A DNA stretch of 64,000 nt from Nocardia australiensis (GCF_020733705.1 NZ_JAJFZM010000001.1:1-64000), one strand, 5' to 3'; shown: positions 8,795 through 17,104, counted from the first letter of the stretch. Notes: generated from the sequence alone by a model not told the origin. Numbers and translations are program-made.

Positions 8795-10090
8795 ATGACC
8801 AACTCGTGGGTGAACTGGGCCGGCGATCAACACTGCGCCCCGGCGACCATCGCCGCCCCGCGCAGCGCCGAGGAAGTGGCCGAAATCCTCGCCCGGTGCG
8901 GCGCGTCCGAGCAGACCGTGCGCGTGGCGGGCGCAGGGCATTCATTCACCGACACCGTGCTGACCGACGGCGTGCTCCTGAACCTGGCCGCCATGAATCG
9001 CGTCCTCGACGTCGACCGCACCACCGGACGCGTCCGGGTCGAAGCGGGCATCACCCTCAATGCGGCGAGCAACGCGCTGCACCCGCACGGGCTGGCGTTT
9101 CCCAACCTCGGCGACATCGACGTGCAGACCGTCGCGGGCGCCACCGCAACCGGCACCCATGGCACCGGTGCCACACTGCAAAACCTTTCGGCCGCACTGC
9201 ATTCCATCGAACTGATGCTCGCCGACGGCAGCCGGGTGGAACTGAATGCCGAAACCGATCCGGACGGATGGCGTGCGGCACGGATCGGCCTCGGCGCACT
9301 CGGCATCGTCACCGCTGCCACCCTGCAACTGGTTCCGTCGTTCGTGCTCGAAGGCATCGAGCGACCGGTCGCGGTGGAAGACGTACTGGCCGACCTGGAT
9401 TCGTATGTCGACGGCAACGAACACTTCGAGTTCTACATGTTCGCCCACAGCCCGCTGGCCATGACCAAACGCAACAACACCGCCGATCTACCGGAACAAC
9501 CACGCGCGAAGGCCGTCGACTGGTTCGCCGATATCCTCATGTCCAACTACATGTTCGACGCGCTGTGCCGGGTCGGCAAACGACGGCCCGGCCTGGTGCC
9601 GTGGATCCATCGAGGCGCGGCCTACGCCGGCAGCTACCGCAGACAGGTGGACCGCTCCTACCGAGTGTTCGCCTCCCCCCGCCTGATTCGCTTCACCGAG
9701 ATGGAATACGCCATCCCACGCGAACACTCGGTGGCCGCGATCCGCGAAATCAAGGAACTGTCCAAGCAGTTCGATACACCGATGCCGATCGAGGTGCGCT
9801 GGGTCGCCCCGGACGACGCCTTCCTCTCCCCCGCGGGCGGTCGCGACACCTGCTACATCGCGGTGCACCAATACCGCGGCATGGACTACGAACCGTATTT
9901 CCGTGCCTGCGAAGCGGTTTTCGACCGCTACAACGGCCGACCACACTGGGGTAAACGCCATTTCCAAACCGCCGAGACGCTGCGGCAGCGCTACCCGGAT
10001 TGGGATCGTTTCGCCGAAGTCCGCCGCCGCTTCGACCCCAAGGGGCGATTCAGCAACGCATACCTGGACCGCGTGCTCGGTAGCGTCTGA
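8795..10090 (+). CDS. FAD-linked sugar-1,4-lactone oxidase (L-gulono-1,4-lactone dehydrogenase-like)
   Basis: A 431-residue VAO-family flavoprotein. The N-terminal FAD domain has TVRVAGAGHSFTDTVLTDGVLL (PP-loop region) and ATATGTHGTGATLQNLS; the C-terminal D-arabinono-lactone oxidase domain ends in HWGKRHFQ...FDPKGRFSNAYL, with the HWGK signature. Length and motifs match mycobacterial Rv1771, an L-gulono-1,4-lactone dehydrogenase. It would oxidise an aldonolactone and pass electrons to an acceptor other than oxygen. The gene stands alone, 57 bases after tetR on the same strand. Confidence 0.88.
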   Translation: MTNSWVNWAGDQHCAPATIAAPRSAEEVAEILARCGASEQTVRVAGAGHSFTDTVLTDGVLLNLAAMNRVLDVDRTTGRVRVEAGITLNAASNALHPHGLAFPNLGDIDVQTVAGATATGTHGTGATLQNLSAALHSIELMLADGSRVELNAETDPDGWRAARIGLGALGIVTAATLQLVPSFVLEGIERPVAVEDVLADLDSYVDGNEHFEFYMFAHSPLAMTKRNNTADLPEQPRAKAVDWFADILMSNYMFDALCRVGKRRPGLVPWIHRGAAYAGSYRRQVDRSYRVFASPRLIRFTEMEYAIPREHSVAAIREIKELSKQFDTPMPIEVRWVAPDDAFLSPAGGRDTCYIAVHQYRGMDYEPYFRACEAVFDRYNGRPHWGKRHFQTAETLRQRYPDWDRFAEVRRRFDPKGRFSNAYLDRVLGSV

Positions 10091-10110
10091 TCCTCAGGTG
10101 GGCGGTTCAC

Positions 10111-10704
10111 TCAGTGGACGCGCGCGGTTTGTTGTTCTGCCGCCGGGCGCTTTTCGTCGGCGAATCGCAGCTCCATTGTCACCGGAATGACCTCAACTTC
10201 CAGCGCCTCCCGCAGCCGCGTAACCGCGTGGCCGAGAATGTGGCGGCGCAACTCCGGTAGGTCGGCATCCAACTCGGCCGTCACCACAAGATGCAGCTCG
10301 GGGGTCCAGCGGGCGCCTGCCAGCCAGGCCGACGCCGATCGCACGCCCTCGTAGCTTTCGATATCGACAACGACCGGCGCTGCCGCGGTCGAAGATTCGA
10401 GCAGGGTCGCCCCCGCCGACTTTTCGGTGGTGAGCTGCCAGGTCACCGTACGCGGCATCCGGAAAAGCTGGGCAATCAACCAGCGCAGACACAGTAGGCC
10501 GATCAGCACCGCGCAGGCCACCGCCGCCCACAGCACCCAGGTCGGCGGTGCGGCGGTGCCGGGGACCAGCGTCCGGCCCTCGTCCACCCACGCCAATCTG
10601 CCGTAGTGCGCGGCAATGGCCAGCCCGCCCGCGGCGAGCAGCAGCAGCCCGGTCAACCCGATCACGGTTCGGTTCACGGTGGCCGGGCGATTGATACGGC
10701 TCAT
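10111..10704 (-). CDS. amaP: AmaP-like membrane anchor of the Asp23 cluster
   Basis: A 197-residue protein with two membrane helices at about 13-32 and 55-77 (VIGLTGLLLLAAGGLAIAA and WVLWAAVACAVLIGLLCL). A soluble cytoplasmic domain follows, with an Asp23-like beta pattern (SAGATLLESSTAAAPVVVDIE ... LHLVVTAELDADLPELRRHI). In Staphylococcus AmaP ties Asp23 to the membrane; here the gene is the last of an operon of Asp23-like genes and the topology is the same. The ATG overlaps the stop of the preceding gene by four bases (ATGA). Confidence 0.75.
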   Translation of the reverse strand: MSRINRPATVNRTVIGLTGLLLLAAGGLAIAAHYGRLAWVDEGRTLVPGTAAPPTWVLWAAVACAVLIGLLCLRWLIAQLFRMPRTVTWQLTTEKSAGATLLESSTAAAPVVVDIESYEGVRSASAWLAGARWTPELHLVVTAELDADLPELRRHILGHAVTRLREALEVEVIPVTMELRFADEKRPAAEQQTARVH

Positions 10705-11267
10705 CGCAGCGAGCCTTTCTTCGAAATTCGCGAGTTCTTCGAAGGTTTCGCGGTATGTAGCGCGGCCCGCACCCGTTGGGCCTGCTCGGGCGCGAGTTCG
10801 TGCACACGGCGGGTGACCGCCTCGCACACCTCTTCGGCAAGGCCGGCGGCATCGGTTCGATCGGTACCTGCCGATATCTTGACCGCTTTGCGCCGCAACC
10901 GAACCCGCGCCGTGCGCACCCCCTCGACGGAGCTCGCCGTGTGACGCAGCGCCGCGTGTAGACCGGCGCGGGTCAATCCGGCGTGTATTCCCTCCTCGGC
11001 CGCCATCGGCAGCACGACCGGACGGCCTGGCACCAGCGCCACCACCAGCAACACCACACCGATAACCATCGCCACCACTCCGGCGGCAAGCACCGGCGCC
11101 TCGTTCCAGGTCAGACCGTGCAGCTCGTCGGCAACACGGTCGTAGGAGACGAATTCGTGTACGCCAACCAGTTTTTGAACGAGCGAGACCACCACCGCGA
11201 CACTCGCCGCCAACAGCACCAGCGCGAGCACGATCGCGGGCACGGCGCGGCGCGGCCTGCGAATCAT
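10701..11267 (-). CDS. DUF6286-like two-helix membrane protein
   Basis: A 188-residue protein with an N-terminal RRPRRAVPAIVLALVLLAA helix, an extracytoplasmic stretch (KLVGVHEFVSYDRVADELHG), a second helix (VLAAGVVAMVIGVVLLVVALV) and a C-terminal cytoplasmic domain. Proteins of this shape with the RxxRAxPA start are regular members of actinobacterial Asp23 clusters (DUF6286). The C-terminal domain has the ALRHTASSVEGVRTARVRL pattern reminiscent of Asp23 itself. It starts and stops in four-base overlaps with both neighbours, so its level is tied to theirs. Confidence 0.75.
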   Translation of the reverse strand: MIRRPRRAVPAIVLALVLLAASVAVVVSLVQKLVGVHEFVSYDRVADELHGLTWNEAPVLAAGVVAMVIGVVLLVVALVPGRPVVLPMAAEEGIHAGLTRAGLHAALRHTASSVEGVRTARVRLRRKAVKISAGTDRTDAAGLAEEVCEAVTRRVHELAPEQAQRVRAALHTAKPSKNSRISKKGSLR

Positions 11268-11593
11268 CGACCGCTCCGGTGGGTGGCGTCCGAGTTCAAC
11301 GCCGACACCACAATGTCGACCCTGCTCACCGCGAGCTCCGTGAGTTCGGCGGTGCGCTGGACCAGATGCTCGCGACACGCCTCGGACACCCCGGCGATCG
11401 GCGATGGATAGTGCACGGGCAGCCGCACATCCAGTGCGGCGTGCGCACCGGTGACATCGGCGTCCACCTGCACGTCCGCGCCGACTCCTGCCACCTCACG
11501 AGCCGCCTGCGCCGCTATCCGGCGCACCGCGCGCCTGGCCACCGTGGTCTCACCGCGCGACTCCACCTCGGCGATTTCGACCGCCGTGGTCAT
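11264..11593 (-). CDS. Asp23/Gls24 family envelope stress protein (short)
   Basis: A 109-residue soluble protein with the family core: VARRAVRRIAAQAAREVAGVGADVQVD, then a strand region with LDVRLPVHYPSPIAGVSEACREHLVQRTAELTELAVSRVDIVV. Asp23-type proteins coat the inner face of the membrane through anchors such as AmaP and respond to envelope stress. The start overlaps the stop of the next gene upstream and the stop overlaps the DUF6286 start, all by four bases. Confidence 0.87.
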   Translation of the reverse strand: MTTAVEIAEVESRGETTVARRAVRRIAAQAAREVAGVGADVQVDADVTGAHAALDVRLPVHYPSPIAGVSEACREHLVQRTAELTELAVSRVDIVVSALNSDATHRSGR

Positions 11594-11778
11594 CGCTTGC
11601 CCTTCTGCTGTGCCGAGCGAATCAATCCGGACAGGTCGAGCTCACCGTCGAGCCACCGCCCGATGAGCAGCCCGAGCGCGGCGAACACCAGCACGATGGT
11701 GAAGGCGCCGAATCCGCCGAAGGCGCCGGCGAACCCGAGCGCCAATCCGATGGCCAGACAAATCTGGGTGGCGTTCAC
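11590..11778 (-). CDS. Small two-helix membrane protein (DUF2273-like)
   Basis: A 62-residue protein read from GTG 11778, preceded by AGGAGA. Two hydrophobic segments (TQICLAIGLALGFAGAFGGFG and FTIVLVFAALGLLIGRWLDG) are followed by a short polar tail DLSGLIRSAQQKGKR. Glycine-rich two-helix proteins of this size, ending GLLIGRxLDGELD, accompany Asp23 genes in Gram-positive bacteria (DUF2273) and probably serve as membrane anchors. The family label is inferred mainly from context and shape. Confidence 0.75.
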   Translation of the reverse strand: MNATQICLAIGLALGFAGAFGGFGAFTIVLVFAALGLLIGRWLDGELDLSGLIRSAQQKGKR

Positions 11779-11806
11779 GACGGTCTCCTCTGCTCTAAAT
11801 CGCTTG

Positions 11807-12310
11807 CTACACCACGCGGCTGGGAACGGCGGTCGACGATTCGTCGTCGTCCTCACCCGGGATGTACACGTCGTTGATGTTGATATTGACCTCGACCACT
11901 TCCAGCCCGGTCATCTGCTCGATCGCGGTGATCACATTGCGGCGCACCGCGCGCGCCAATTCGGCGATGGCGACGCCGTATTCGACGACCAGCTCCAAAT
12001 CGACCGCAGCCTGCGTCTCGCCGATCTCGACCGAAACACCCTGTCCGATACTGGCCGACGCGCCGGGGATGCGGTCGCGGATCGCGCCGAACGCCCGCGC
12101 CGCGCCGCCACCCAGATTGTGTACGCCGCGCACTTCACGGGCGGCGAGCCCGGCGACCTTCTGTACTACGATATCGGCGATGGTGGTGGTGCCCTGGGCG
12201 GTCACCAGTCCAGTGTCCTTCTTGGCGGGCGCGGCGTCGGTGCGGCCCACAGTCTGCTCACCAGCGGCCGTCTTTTCGTTCACCTGCACGTTGCCGGTGG
12301 TCGGGGTCAT
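11807..12310 (-). CDS. Asp23/Gls24 family envelope stress protein (main copy)
   Basis: A 167-residue protein and the best family match in the cluster. After a disordered, polar N-terminus (about 40 residues) come TTIADIVVQKVAGLAAREVRGVHNLGG, a strand region with VSVEIGETQAAVDLELVVEYGVAIAELARAVRRNVITAIEQMTGLEVVEVNININDVYIP, and an acidic end. ATG 12310 follows AGGAGGAACC. It is separated by 90 bases from the gene upstream and could have its own promoter. It would be the major soluble component of the membrane-associated stress layer. Confidence 0.92.
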   Translation of the reverse strand: MTPTTGNVQVNEKTAAGEQTVGRTDAAPAKKDTGLVTAQGTTTIADIVVQKVAGLAAREVRGVHNLGGGAARAFGAIRDRIPGASASIGQGVSVEIGETQAAVDLELVVEYGVAIAELARAVRRNVITAIEQMTGLEVVEVNININDVYIPGEDDDESSTAVPSRVV

Positions 12311-12400
12311 GGTTCCTCCTGATTTACATTGGGATACAGCGGATATCGAGCCTTCGTCGGTGTCGACACCGGTATCGAGCCGATCGTCACGGTCGAACAT

Positions 12401-12751
12401 TTATGATCCAGGTAGTCCTCCTGACGCGAAGGCCGCCGCATCGAGTTCGGCGACTACCAACCGCAATGATGCTCGGGCCCAGTCAGTTTCGGCGAGCGCT
12501 GCCCGAATCGCAGTGGTTGCGTGCGCGAGCAGCGGCGGCAGCGGCAACGCGGATGCCACCAACCGGACCACTACCTCGGAGGCGACGAGATCGATGGCAT
12601 AGCTCCTGGCATCGCTCGGCCACCAGGCCGAGTTCGCCGGGCCGACCGGTGTCGCGGGGCGCAGCCCGTCGATCGACTCGATCGCATTGATGATCGCCTC
12701 GATGATCTCGCCCTGAGCTGATACCCGCATCGCGTTCACTTCCACCGTCAT
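12401..12751 (-). CDS. Uncharacterised protein of the Asp23 operon
   Basis: A 116-residue protein I do not recognise. The start ATG 12751 overlaps the stop of the preceding Asp23-like gene by four bases, and the codon pattern matches its neighbours, so it is a real operon member. It has no membrane segment. An N-terminal helix (GEIIEAIINAIESIDGLRPA) is followed by strands (SYAIDLVASEVVVRLVASALPLPPLLAHATTAIRAALAETDWA) and LRLVVAELDAAAF. The alternation of strand and helix suggests a diverged Asp23-like fold, but this is a guess. Confidence 0.7.
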   Translation of the reverse strand: MTVEVNAMRVSAQGEIIEAIINAIESIDGLRPATPVGPANSAWWPSDARSYAIDLVASEVVVRLVASALPLPPLLAHATTAIRAALAETDWARASLRLVVAELDAAAFASGGLPGS

Positions 12752-13128
12752 GACGTTCGCTCCGGCTCGATATCGAGGATCACGACAGACACCGCGTCCA
12801 CTGCCTGCCCCGTCTGCTCGAGCACCGCGCCAGCGACCCGCTGCTGTACCGCCCTGCCCACCTCGGCCGCGTGCGTACCCGCAGCGATGACCACATCGAT
12901 ATCGATATTGAGCACCCCGCTCGTGGTCCTGCGCACGCGAACTCCTTCCGACGGCGCCGGATCCATGTCGGTCCAGCGTTGCCTGCCGGCCCGCACCATT
13001 GTGGTGAACAGACCGCGTACTCCTGCCTCGAGGCGCACCACACCGGTGGTGGCCGCCGCGGCCCAGGCGGCCACGGCGGCCACCACCGGCGCTTCGATGA
13101 CTGTGACCGATGCCGGGGTCTCGGTCAT
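12748..13128 (-). CDS. Asp23/Gls24-like protein
   Basis: A 126-residue protein with the family's central pattern: VVAAVAAWAAAATTGVVRLEAGVRGLF at the N-terminus, then VRVRRTTSGVLNIDIDVVIAAGTHAAEVGRAVQQRVAGAVLEQTGQAVDAVSVVILDIE. It lacks the extended N-terminal tail of the main copy. Start and stop are in four-base ATGA overlaps with the genes on both sides. Assignment rests on these patterns and on context. Confidence 0.8.
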   Translation of the reverse strand: MTETPASVTVIEAPVVAAVAAWAAAATTGVVRLEAGVRGLFTTMVRAGRQRWTDMDPAPSEGVRVRRTTSGVLNIDIDVVIAAGTHAAEVGRAVQQRVAGAVLEQTGQAVDAVSVVILDIEPERTS

Positions 13129-13721
13129 GGCTTGCCCTCCGAGTTGTCTTCGTACACATCGGCAACCGTGAGATCCAGGTTCTGCATGACCAGCCCGACT
13201 CGCGCACTCAACGCCGTGGCGACTCGTTCCCGGATGACAGTCAGCGCCTCGCTCACCCGGGTCGCGCCGAACTGGACCGCGACAGCGAGGGTCACCTCGA
13301 CCAGCCGCTCGCCGTTCGGCCCGGTCCCCACGCCGCGCACCCGGCAACGCCTGGCTCGCACGCCGGGCACCGAGTCCGCCGCATAACGCAGCACAGCCGC
13401 GACAGCCTGCTCACTGATTTCGACCGTGCCGGGCAGCGGCGTAGACAGGCTCAGTGTCCGACCGCGCCGAACCTCCGCCCGGACCGCGAACATGATGCGG
13501 CCGACCAGGTCCGGTGGCGTCGGTTCGGGTTCATCGATCAGCTCCCTGGTCGCCGCGCGCAGCGCCAGCAGGCTGTCGCGCGCGTCGCGGCAGTGTGGGC
13601 AGGTCGCCTCGTGTTCGTCGCCTTGCCCCGCCTCGACCGCGTCGAGGCGTTCCCAGACCTGTTCGAGCGCGCGGCCGCAGGGCAGCGTGTAATCCTGTTC
13701 TGTCGTTTCGTTCACTGCCAT
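13125..13721 (-). CDS. Asp23-like protein with an N-terminal zinc-finger-like segment
   Basis: A 198-residue protein of two parts. Residues about 10-75 resemble an anti-sigma zinc-binding (zf-HC2-like) segment: C near residue 15, an H-x3-C-x2-C motif in EHEATCPHCRD, then a long helix. Residues about 90-198 are Asp23-like (LSLSTPLPGTVEISEQAVAAVLRYAADSVPGVRARR ... LVEVTLAVAVQFGATRVSEALTVIRERVATAL). Its start overlaps the end of the sigma factor gene by 10 bases. This position and the Cys/His cluster suggest it restrains that sigma factor, with the Asp23 domain as the sensing part. No membrane segment is present. Confidence 0.75.
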   Translation of the reverse strand: MAVNETTEQDYTLPCGRALEQVWERLDAVEAGQGDEHEATCPHCRDARDSLLALRAATRELIDEPEPTPPDLVGRIMFAVRAEVRRGRTLSLSTPLPGTVEISEQAVAAVLRYAADSVPGVRARRCRVRGVGTGPNGERLVEVTLAVAVQFGATRVSEALTVIRERVATALSARVGLVMQNLDLTVADVYEDNSEGKP

Positions 13722-14278
13722 GGCTTCATCACCTCGGACAATTGGGCTCGCGCCCTGGCTATGCGGCCACGCACCGCAGTGACGCTCACGGCGACGATGG
13801 CACCGATCTCCTCGTAGGACAGTCCGTGCACTTCGCGCAGCAGCCAGCACGCCCGCTGCTCGGGCGTCAATTCTTGTAGCGCGATATTCAGCGCCTCCAT
13901 TTGTGTACTGACCTGAACCGCGTGGTCGGGTCTGATGTCGGCACGCGGCGATTCGGCCGTGTCCAGGTCCAGCTCGACCTTCGGGCGACGCGCACGAATC
14001 ACGTTCAGACAGCGGTTGGTCGTCATCCGGTACAGCCAGCCGACGAACGCGGCGTCGTCGGCAAGCTGGTGCAGCCTGCGCCACGCGGTGAGGAAGACCT
14101 CCTGCACCACATCCTCGGCTTCGACCCGATCGGCGAGCATCTTCGAGGCGAGACGGAACATCTGCCCCTGGTAGCGCTGCACCAACTGCTCGAACGCCCG
14201 CACATCGCCGTCACGGACCCGACTGACCAGGGTCGCGTCATCCGGCGGGGTCGCGAGCGCCGACTGTGTCGTGGTCAC
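13712..14278 (-). CDS. RNA polymerase sigma factor, ECF type
   Basis: A 188-residue sigma-70 factor. Region 2 is at about 20-90 (DGDVRAFEQLVQRYQGQMFRLASKML, EDVVQEVFLTAWRRL, FVGWLYRMTTNRCLNVIRAR) and region 4 at about 125-180 (LTPEQRACWLLREVHGLSYEEIGAIVAVSVTAVRGRIARARAQL). GTG 14278 is chosen because GGAGGAGG lies at ideal spacing upstream; GTG 14293 in frame is less likely. It heads the Asp23 operon and is immediately followed by the zinc-finger/Asp23 fusion, so the natural reading is a stress-activated sigma factor and its regulator controlling this operon. Confidence 0.92.
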   Translation of the reverse strand: MTTTQSALATPPDDATLVSRVRDGDVRAFEQLVQRYQGQMFRLASKMLADRVEAEDVVQEVFLTAWRRLHQLADDAAFVGWLYRMTTNRCLNVIRARRPKVELDLDTAESPRADIRPDHAVQVSTQMEALNIALQELTPEQRACWLLREVHGLSYEEIGAIVAVSVTAVRGRIARARAQLSEVMKPWQ

Positions 14279-14934
14279 ACCCACCTCCTCCACCGCTCAA
14301 CGAATGGACACCGGGGATCGGCATTCGTCACGTTTAATTATTGCGTGATCGTTGTCTCAATGGTTGCCACACGCGGATTCACTTACCACCGTGTCAGGCA
14401 TTGACGAGCGCCGGTAGCGCTCCAGGCGCGGTCTCGACGCGACGATGAAACGAGAGAGTATTACTCTCAATATCTCACTCATAATGAATGAGGCCGAGCT
14501 CGGGTGGGCTGATCGGCCGCACCATGCCGCTACTACCGGAACGCCTGCGCTACTTCCCGATCGCCTACGAGGCGCGCCGCCTGGAGCGCGACCGCGCACG
14601 GCTGCGCAAGATCATCGACCTGCGTCCCATATGAGGTCGCCGTTTTACGTATGTACCGAACGGCGGCGAGCATCGCGACCTCCGGGTCAACTAGGGTGAT
14701 TCTCTAAGCGCTGCAACGACTCTCGGGCCTGAGACCGATCGCTGTCCGCCCCGTTTCGCGGTCGGCTGGTAACGAATACCCGCCCACCCCTGGTATACGT
14801 ATGACTCATACTACGGCGGGCGAATCGGCGCCCCGACCGGCTCGAACCGCCCGCATCGTCAACGTACACCCAGCAAACGCCCGACCCGCGTCCAGCAACG
14901 CACAGATTCACCCAGTTGAAAGGTATTCCCGCAC
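14279..14934. other. Long intergenic region with two palindromes and one doubtful short frame
   Basis: 656 bases without a clearly supported gene between the sigma factor and arsC. It contains a 15-bp palindrome at 14454-14468 (GAGAGTATTACTCTC) and a 13-bp palindrome at 14799-14811 (GTATGACTCATAC). A frame at 14488-14634 (+) would encode 48 residues ending RRLERDRARLRKIIDLRPI, which could be a small protein or the tail of a lost gene; its ribosome site is poor. The 14799 palindrome lies about 124 bases before arsC and may be a regulator site for it. Confidence 0.45.
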
Positions 14935-15348
14935 ATGGCTCACAAGCCCAGCGTGCTGTTGGTCTGCGTACATAATGCGGGCCGGTCGCAGATGGCCGCC
15001 GGATTCCTCAGCGCGCTCGCCGGTGACCGCATCGAGGTCAGGTCCGCAGGCAGCACGCCTGCCGAGACCTTGAACCCGGCGGCGGTAACCGCAATGGCCG
15101 AGGTGGGGATAGATATTTCCGACCAGGCGCCGAAGCCGCTCACGATCGACGCGGTGGCAATATCCGATGTCGTGGTCACCATGGGATGCGGCGATGCCTG
15201 TCCGTTCTTCCCTGGCATCAGCTACCGCGACTGGGTGCTGCCCGATCCCTCAGGCGAGGACATCTCCATCGTGCGCTCGATCCGCGACCGGACTCGCATA
15301 CTCGTGGAAAACCTCATCGCCGAGCTACTTCCGGCCACCGCGAGCTGA
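14935..15348 (+). CDS. arsC: ArsC-type arsenate reductase / low-molecular-weight phosphatase family
   Basis: A 137-residue protein with the LMW-PTP loop CVHNAGRS at residues 11-18 (catalytic Cys11, Arg17) and the general-acid Asp in VLPDPSGED. TMGCGDACPFFPG, with a second cysteine pair, is typical of actinobacterial arsenate reductases that use mycothiol or thioredoxin. It would reduce arsenate to arsenite in the cytoplasm. No arsenite pump or ArsR gene adjoins it here, so arsenate reduction is likely but not certain. Confidence 0.85.
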   Translation: MAHKPSVLLVCVHNAGRSQMAAGFLSALAGDRIEVRSAGSTPAETLNPAAVTAMAEVGIDISDQAPKPLTIDAVAISDVVVTMGCGDACPFFPGISYRDWVLPDPSGEDISIVRSIRDRTRILVENLIAELLPATAS

Positions 15349-15415
15349 ACTGCCGGCTCGGCGGTTGTCCGATTTGTTCAAGACCCATCGCTCCGGCGAG
15401 TCTTACGCTGCGGAT

Positions 15416-15817
15416 ATGACTCCACAACTCGACTTCATCGGCATCGTGGTCAGCGATATGGCCGCCTCGGTCGGCTTCTACCGGCGCCTCGGATTGGATT
15501 TCCCGGAAGGCGCCGAGAACGAACAACATGTCGAAGCCACCATCACGGGCGGTATGCGAGTCGCGTTCGATACCGAAGCGGTGGTCACCTCGTTCCATCC
15601 CGATTGGCAGCCGCCGACCTCGGCGGGCCGGACCGCACTCGCCTTCCGCTGCGCCGAACCGGCCGAGGTCGACCGGGTATTCACCGAATTGGTCGACGCC
15701 GGCTATCACGGTGAGCTGAAACCATGGGATGCCGTATGGGGACAGCGGTATGCCTCGATCAAGGACCCGGACGGCAATGGCGTCGACCTCTACGCGCCGC
15801 TTCCGGCTACCGAGTGA
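15416..15817 (+). CDS. VOC (glyoxalase/bleomycin-resistance) family protein
   Basis: A 133-residue protein with two beta-alpha-beta-beta-beta modules: LDFIGIVVSDMAASVGFYRRLGLDFP at the start and KDPDGNGVDLYAPLP at the end, the standard ends of the vicinal-oxygen-chelate fold. Members may be metal-dependent lyases or dioxygenases, or bind drugs; the substrate is not visible. Its last 11 bases overlap the end of the convergent AraC-type gene. Confidence 0.85.
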   Translation: MTPQLDFIGIVVSDMAASVGFYRRLGLDFPEGAENEQHVEATITGGMRVAFDTEAVVTSFHPDWQPPTSAGRTALAFRCAEPAEVDRVFTELVDAGYHGELKPWDAVWGQRYASIKDPDGNGVDLYAPLPATE

Positions 15818-16520
15818 GCAACTCGCGCAACGGCATTCCGGCGAGTTCGCGTACGTCACGAGCGAGGTGGGCCTGGTCGGCGTAGCCGGTGCGGGCGGCG
15901 GTATCTGCCAGCGGCGTACCCGCGCGTGCGACCGCGAGCGCCCGCTGCATGCGCAACACCCGCGCCAGCGTCTTGGGCCCATACCCGAAGGCGGTCAGCG
16001 ACCGGCGGTGCAGTAGGCGGGCGCCGAGACCGACCGCCTCGGCGGTCTCCGCCACCGACCGGCCCGAATCCAGCGCGGCGACGATCTGCCGCAGCATCGG
16101 GTCGGAAGGTTCGGTCCCGCTCGCCCGCCGCAGCGCCACCGCCTCGAGCGCGGCGGCCTTGTCGTCTGCCGCGCTGACCTGCTCGGTGAGCAGCCGCACC
16201 GTTGCCGAGGGCCAAATGTCCGCGAGATCGATTCGCCGGTCACGTAATTCGTGTGCGGGCACCCCGAGCAACGCGGGCGCGGTGCCCGGAAAGAAACGAA
16301 TACCCGCGAACCGTGTCCCCGCCGGTGCGGCGGGCTGATGGGCGGTGGTGTCCGGTCCGGCGATCGTCAGCGTGCCGTCGGTCCACAGCAGGTCGATACA
16401 TCCGTCGGGCAATACCGGCAGACCGAGATCGTCCCGGCCGACGGTGCGCGTCCACACGACCGCACCGTCGAATCGCGACGGCCGCTCGCGGTAACTCCAC
16501 GCCGCTATAACCTCGACCAC
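15807..16520 (-). CDS. AraC family transcriptional regulator
   Basis: A 237-residue regulator from GTG 16520. Residues about 1-120 are an N-terminal sensing domain with LPDGCIDLLWTDGTLTIAGPD (a DUF6597-like start). The C-terminal third is an AraC DNA-binding domain with two helix-turn-helix units: SVAETAEAVGLGARLLHRRSLTAFGYGPKTLARVLRMQRAL and LADTAARTGYADQAHLARDVRELAGMPLRELL. The target is unknown; the convergent VOC gene shares its terminus. The N-terminal half resembles nocardial AraC proteins often found beside VOC or DNA-repair genes. Confidence 0.9.
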   Translation of the reverse strand: MVEVIAAWSYRERPSRFDGAVVWTRTVGRDDLGLPVLPDGCIDLLWTDGTLTIAGPDTTAHQPAAPAGTRFAGIRFFPGTAPALLGVPAHELRDRRIDLADIWPSATVRLLTEQVSAADDKAAALEAVALRRASGTEPSDPMLRQIVAALDSGRSVAETAEAVGLGARLLHRRSLTAFGYGPKTLARVLRMQRALAVARAGTPLADTAARTGYADQAHLARDVRELAGMPLRELLTR

Positions 16521-16597
16521 AATCCGAGGCTACCGGCCGCCACCGTCATCGCCGGCGGCCCCGGCCTCGCAGCGCCCGACAACCTCCGAGGCGTGAC

Positions 16598-17104
16598 TCA
16601 CTGTGGGCTCAGGCCGCGCGGCACCACTCGGATTTCCTGCTTGCCGGAAACAGGGGCGGCCGGGTCGGGTGTTTTGCAGCCGACGGTGACTTCGGCGGCG
16701 GGCGGTGACGAAAACGTCCAAATGGTGAGCCAATCACTACCCGCGATTGATTCCCGTTTCTTCACGTCCGAGGAACGCAGATCTTCGTTTCTTCCGGTGC
16801 TATCGGTTACCGCGCAGCGTACGCTCGATACCGCCGATCCCCACTCGGCGGGCACCTTGATATCCATGACCGCATCGGCCGGTACGACCACCATTTTGGT
16901 TTCCCCGAGCGTAATCCGCACCCCACCATCGGATTCCCGGACCTCGCTCGGCGCAGCGGCCGTCGTCTCCGAATTCGCTGCCGGGGCAGTGGTAGCTGGC
17001 GAGGCAACTGTCGATGTCACTGCCGCAGTCGATGATTTGCCGTCGGAGCACCCCGACACGGCCGCGACCGCCAGCGCGGGCGCCGCCATCCAGATCAGTT
17101 TCAC
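16598..17104 (-). CDS. Putative lipoprotein
   Basis: A 168-residue protein with a lipoprotein signal: MKLIWMAAPALAVAAVSGC, cut before Cys19. A Ser/Thr/Ala-rich linker follows to about residue 55, then a small globular domain of beta strands with two cysteines (VRCAVTD and VGCKTPD) that could form a disulfide. The type resembles other mycobacterial and nocardial surface lipoproteins of unknown role. It stands alone, divergent from the dienelactone hydrolase gene with 277 bases of featureless sequence between. Confidence 0.8.
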   Translation of the reverse strand: MKLIWMAAPALAVAAVSGCSDGKSSTAAVTSTVASPATTAPAANSETTAAAPSEVRESDGGVRITLGETKMVVVPADAVMDIKVPAEWGSAVSSVRCAVTDSTGRNEDLRSSDVKKRESIAGSDWLTIWTFSSPPAAEVTVGCKTPDPAAPVSGKQEIRVVPRGLSPQ

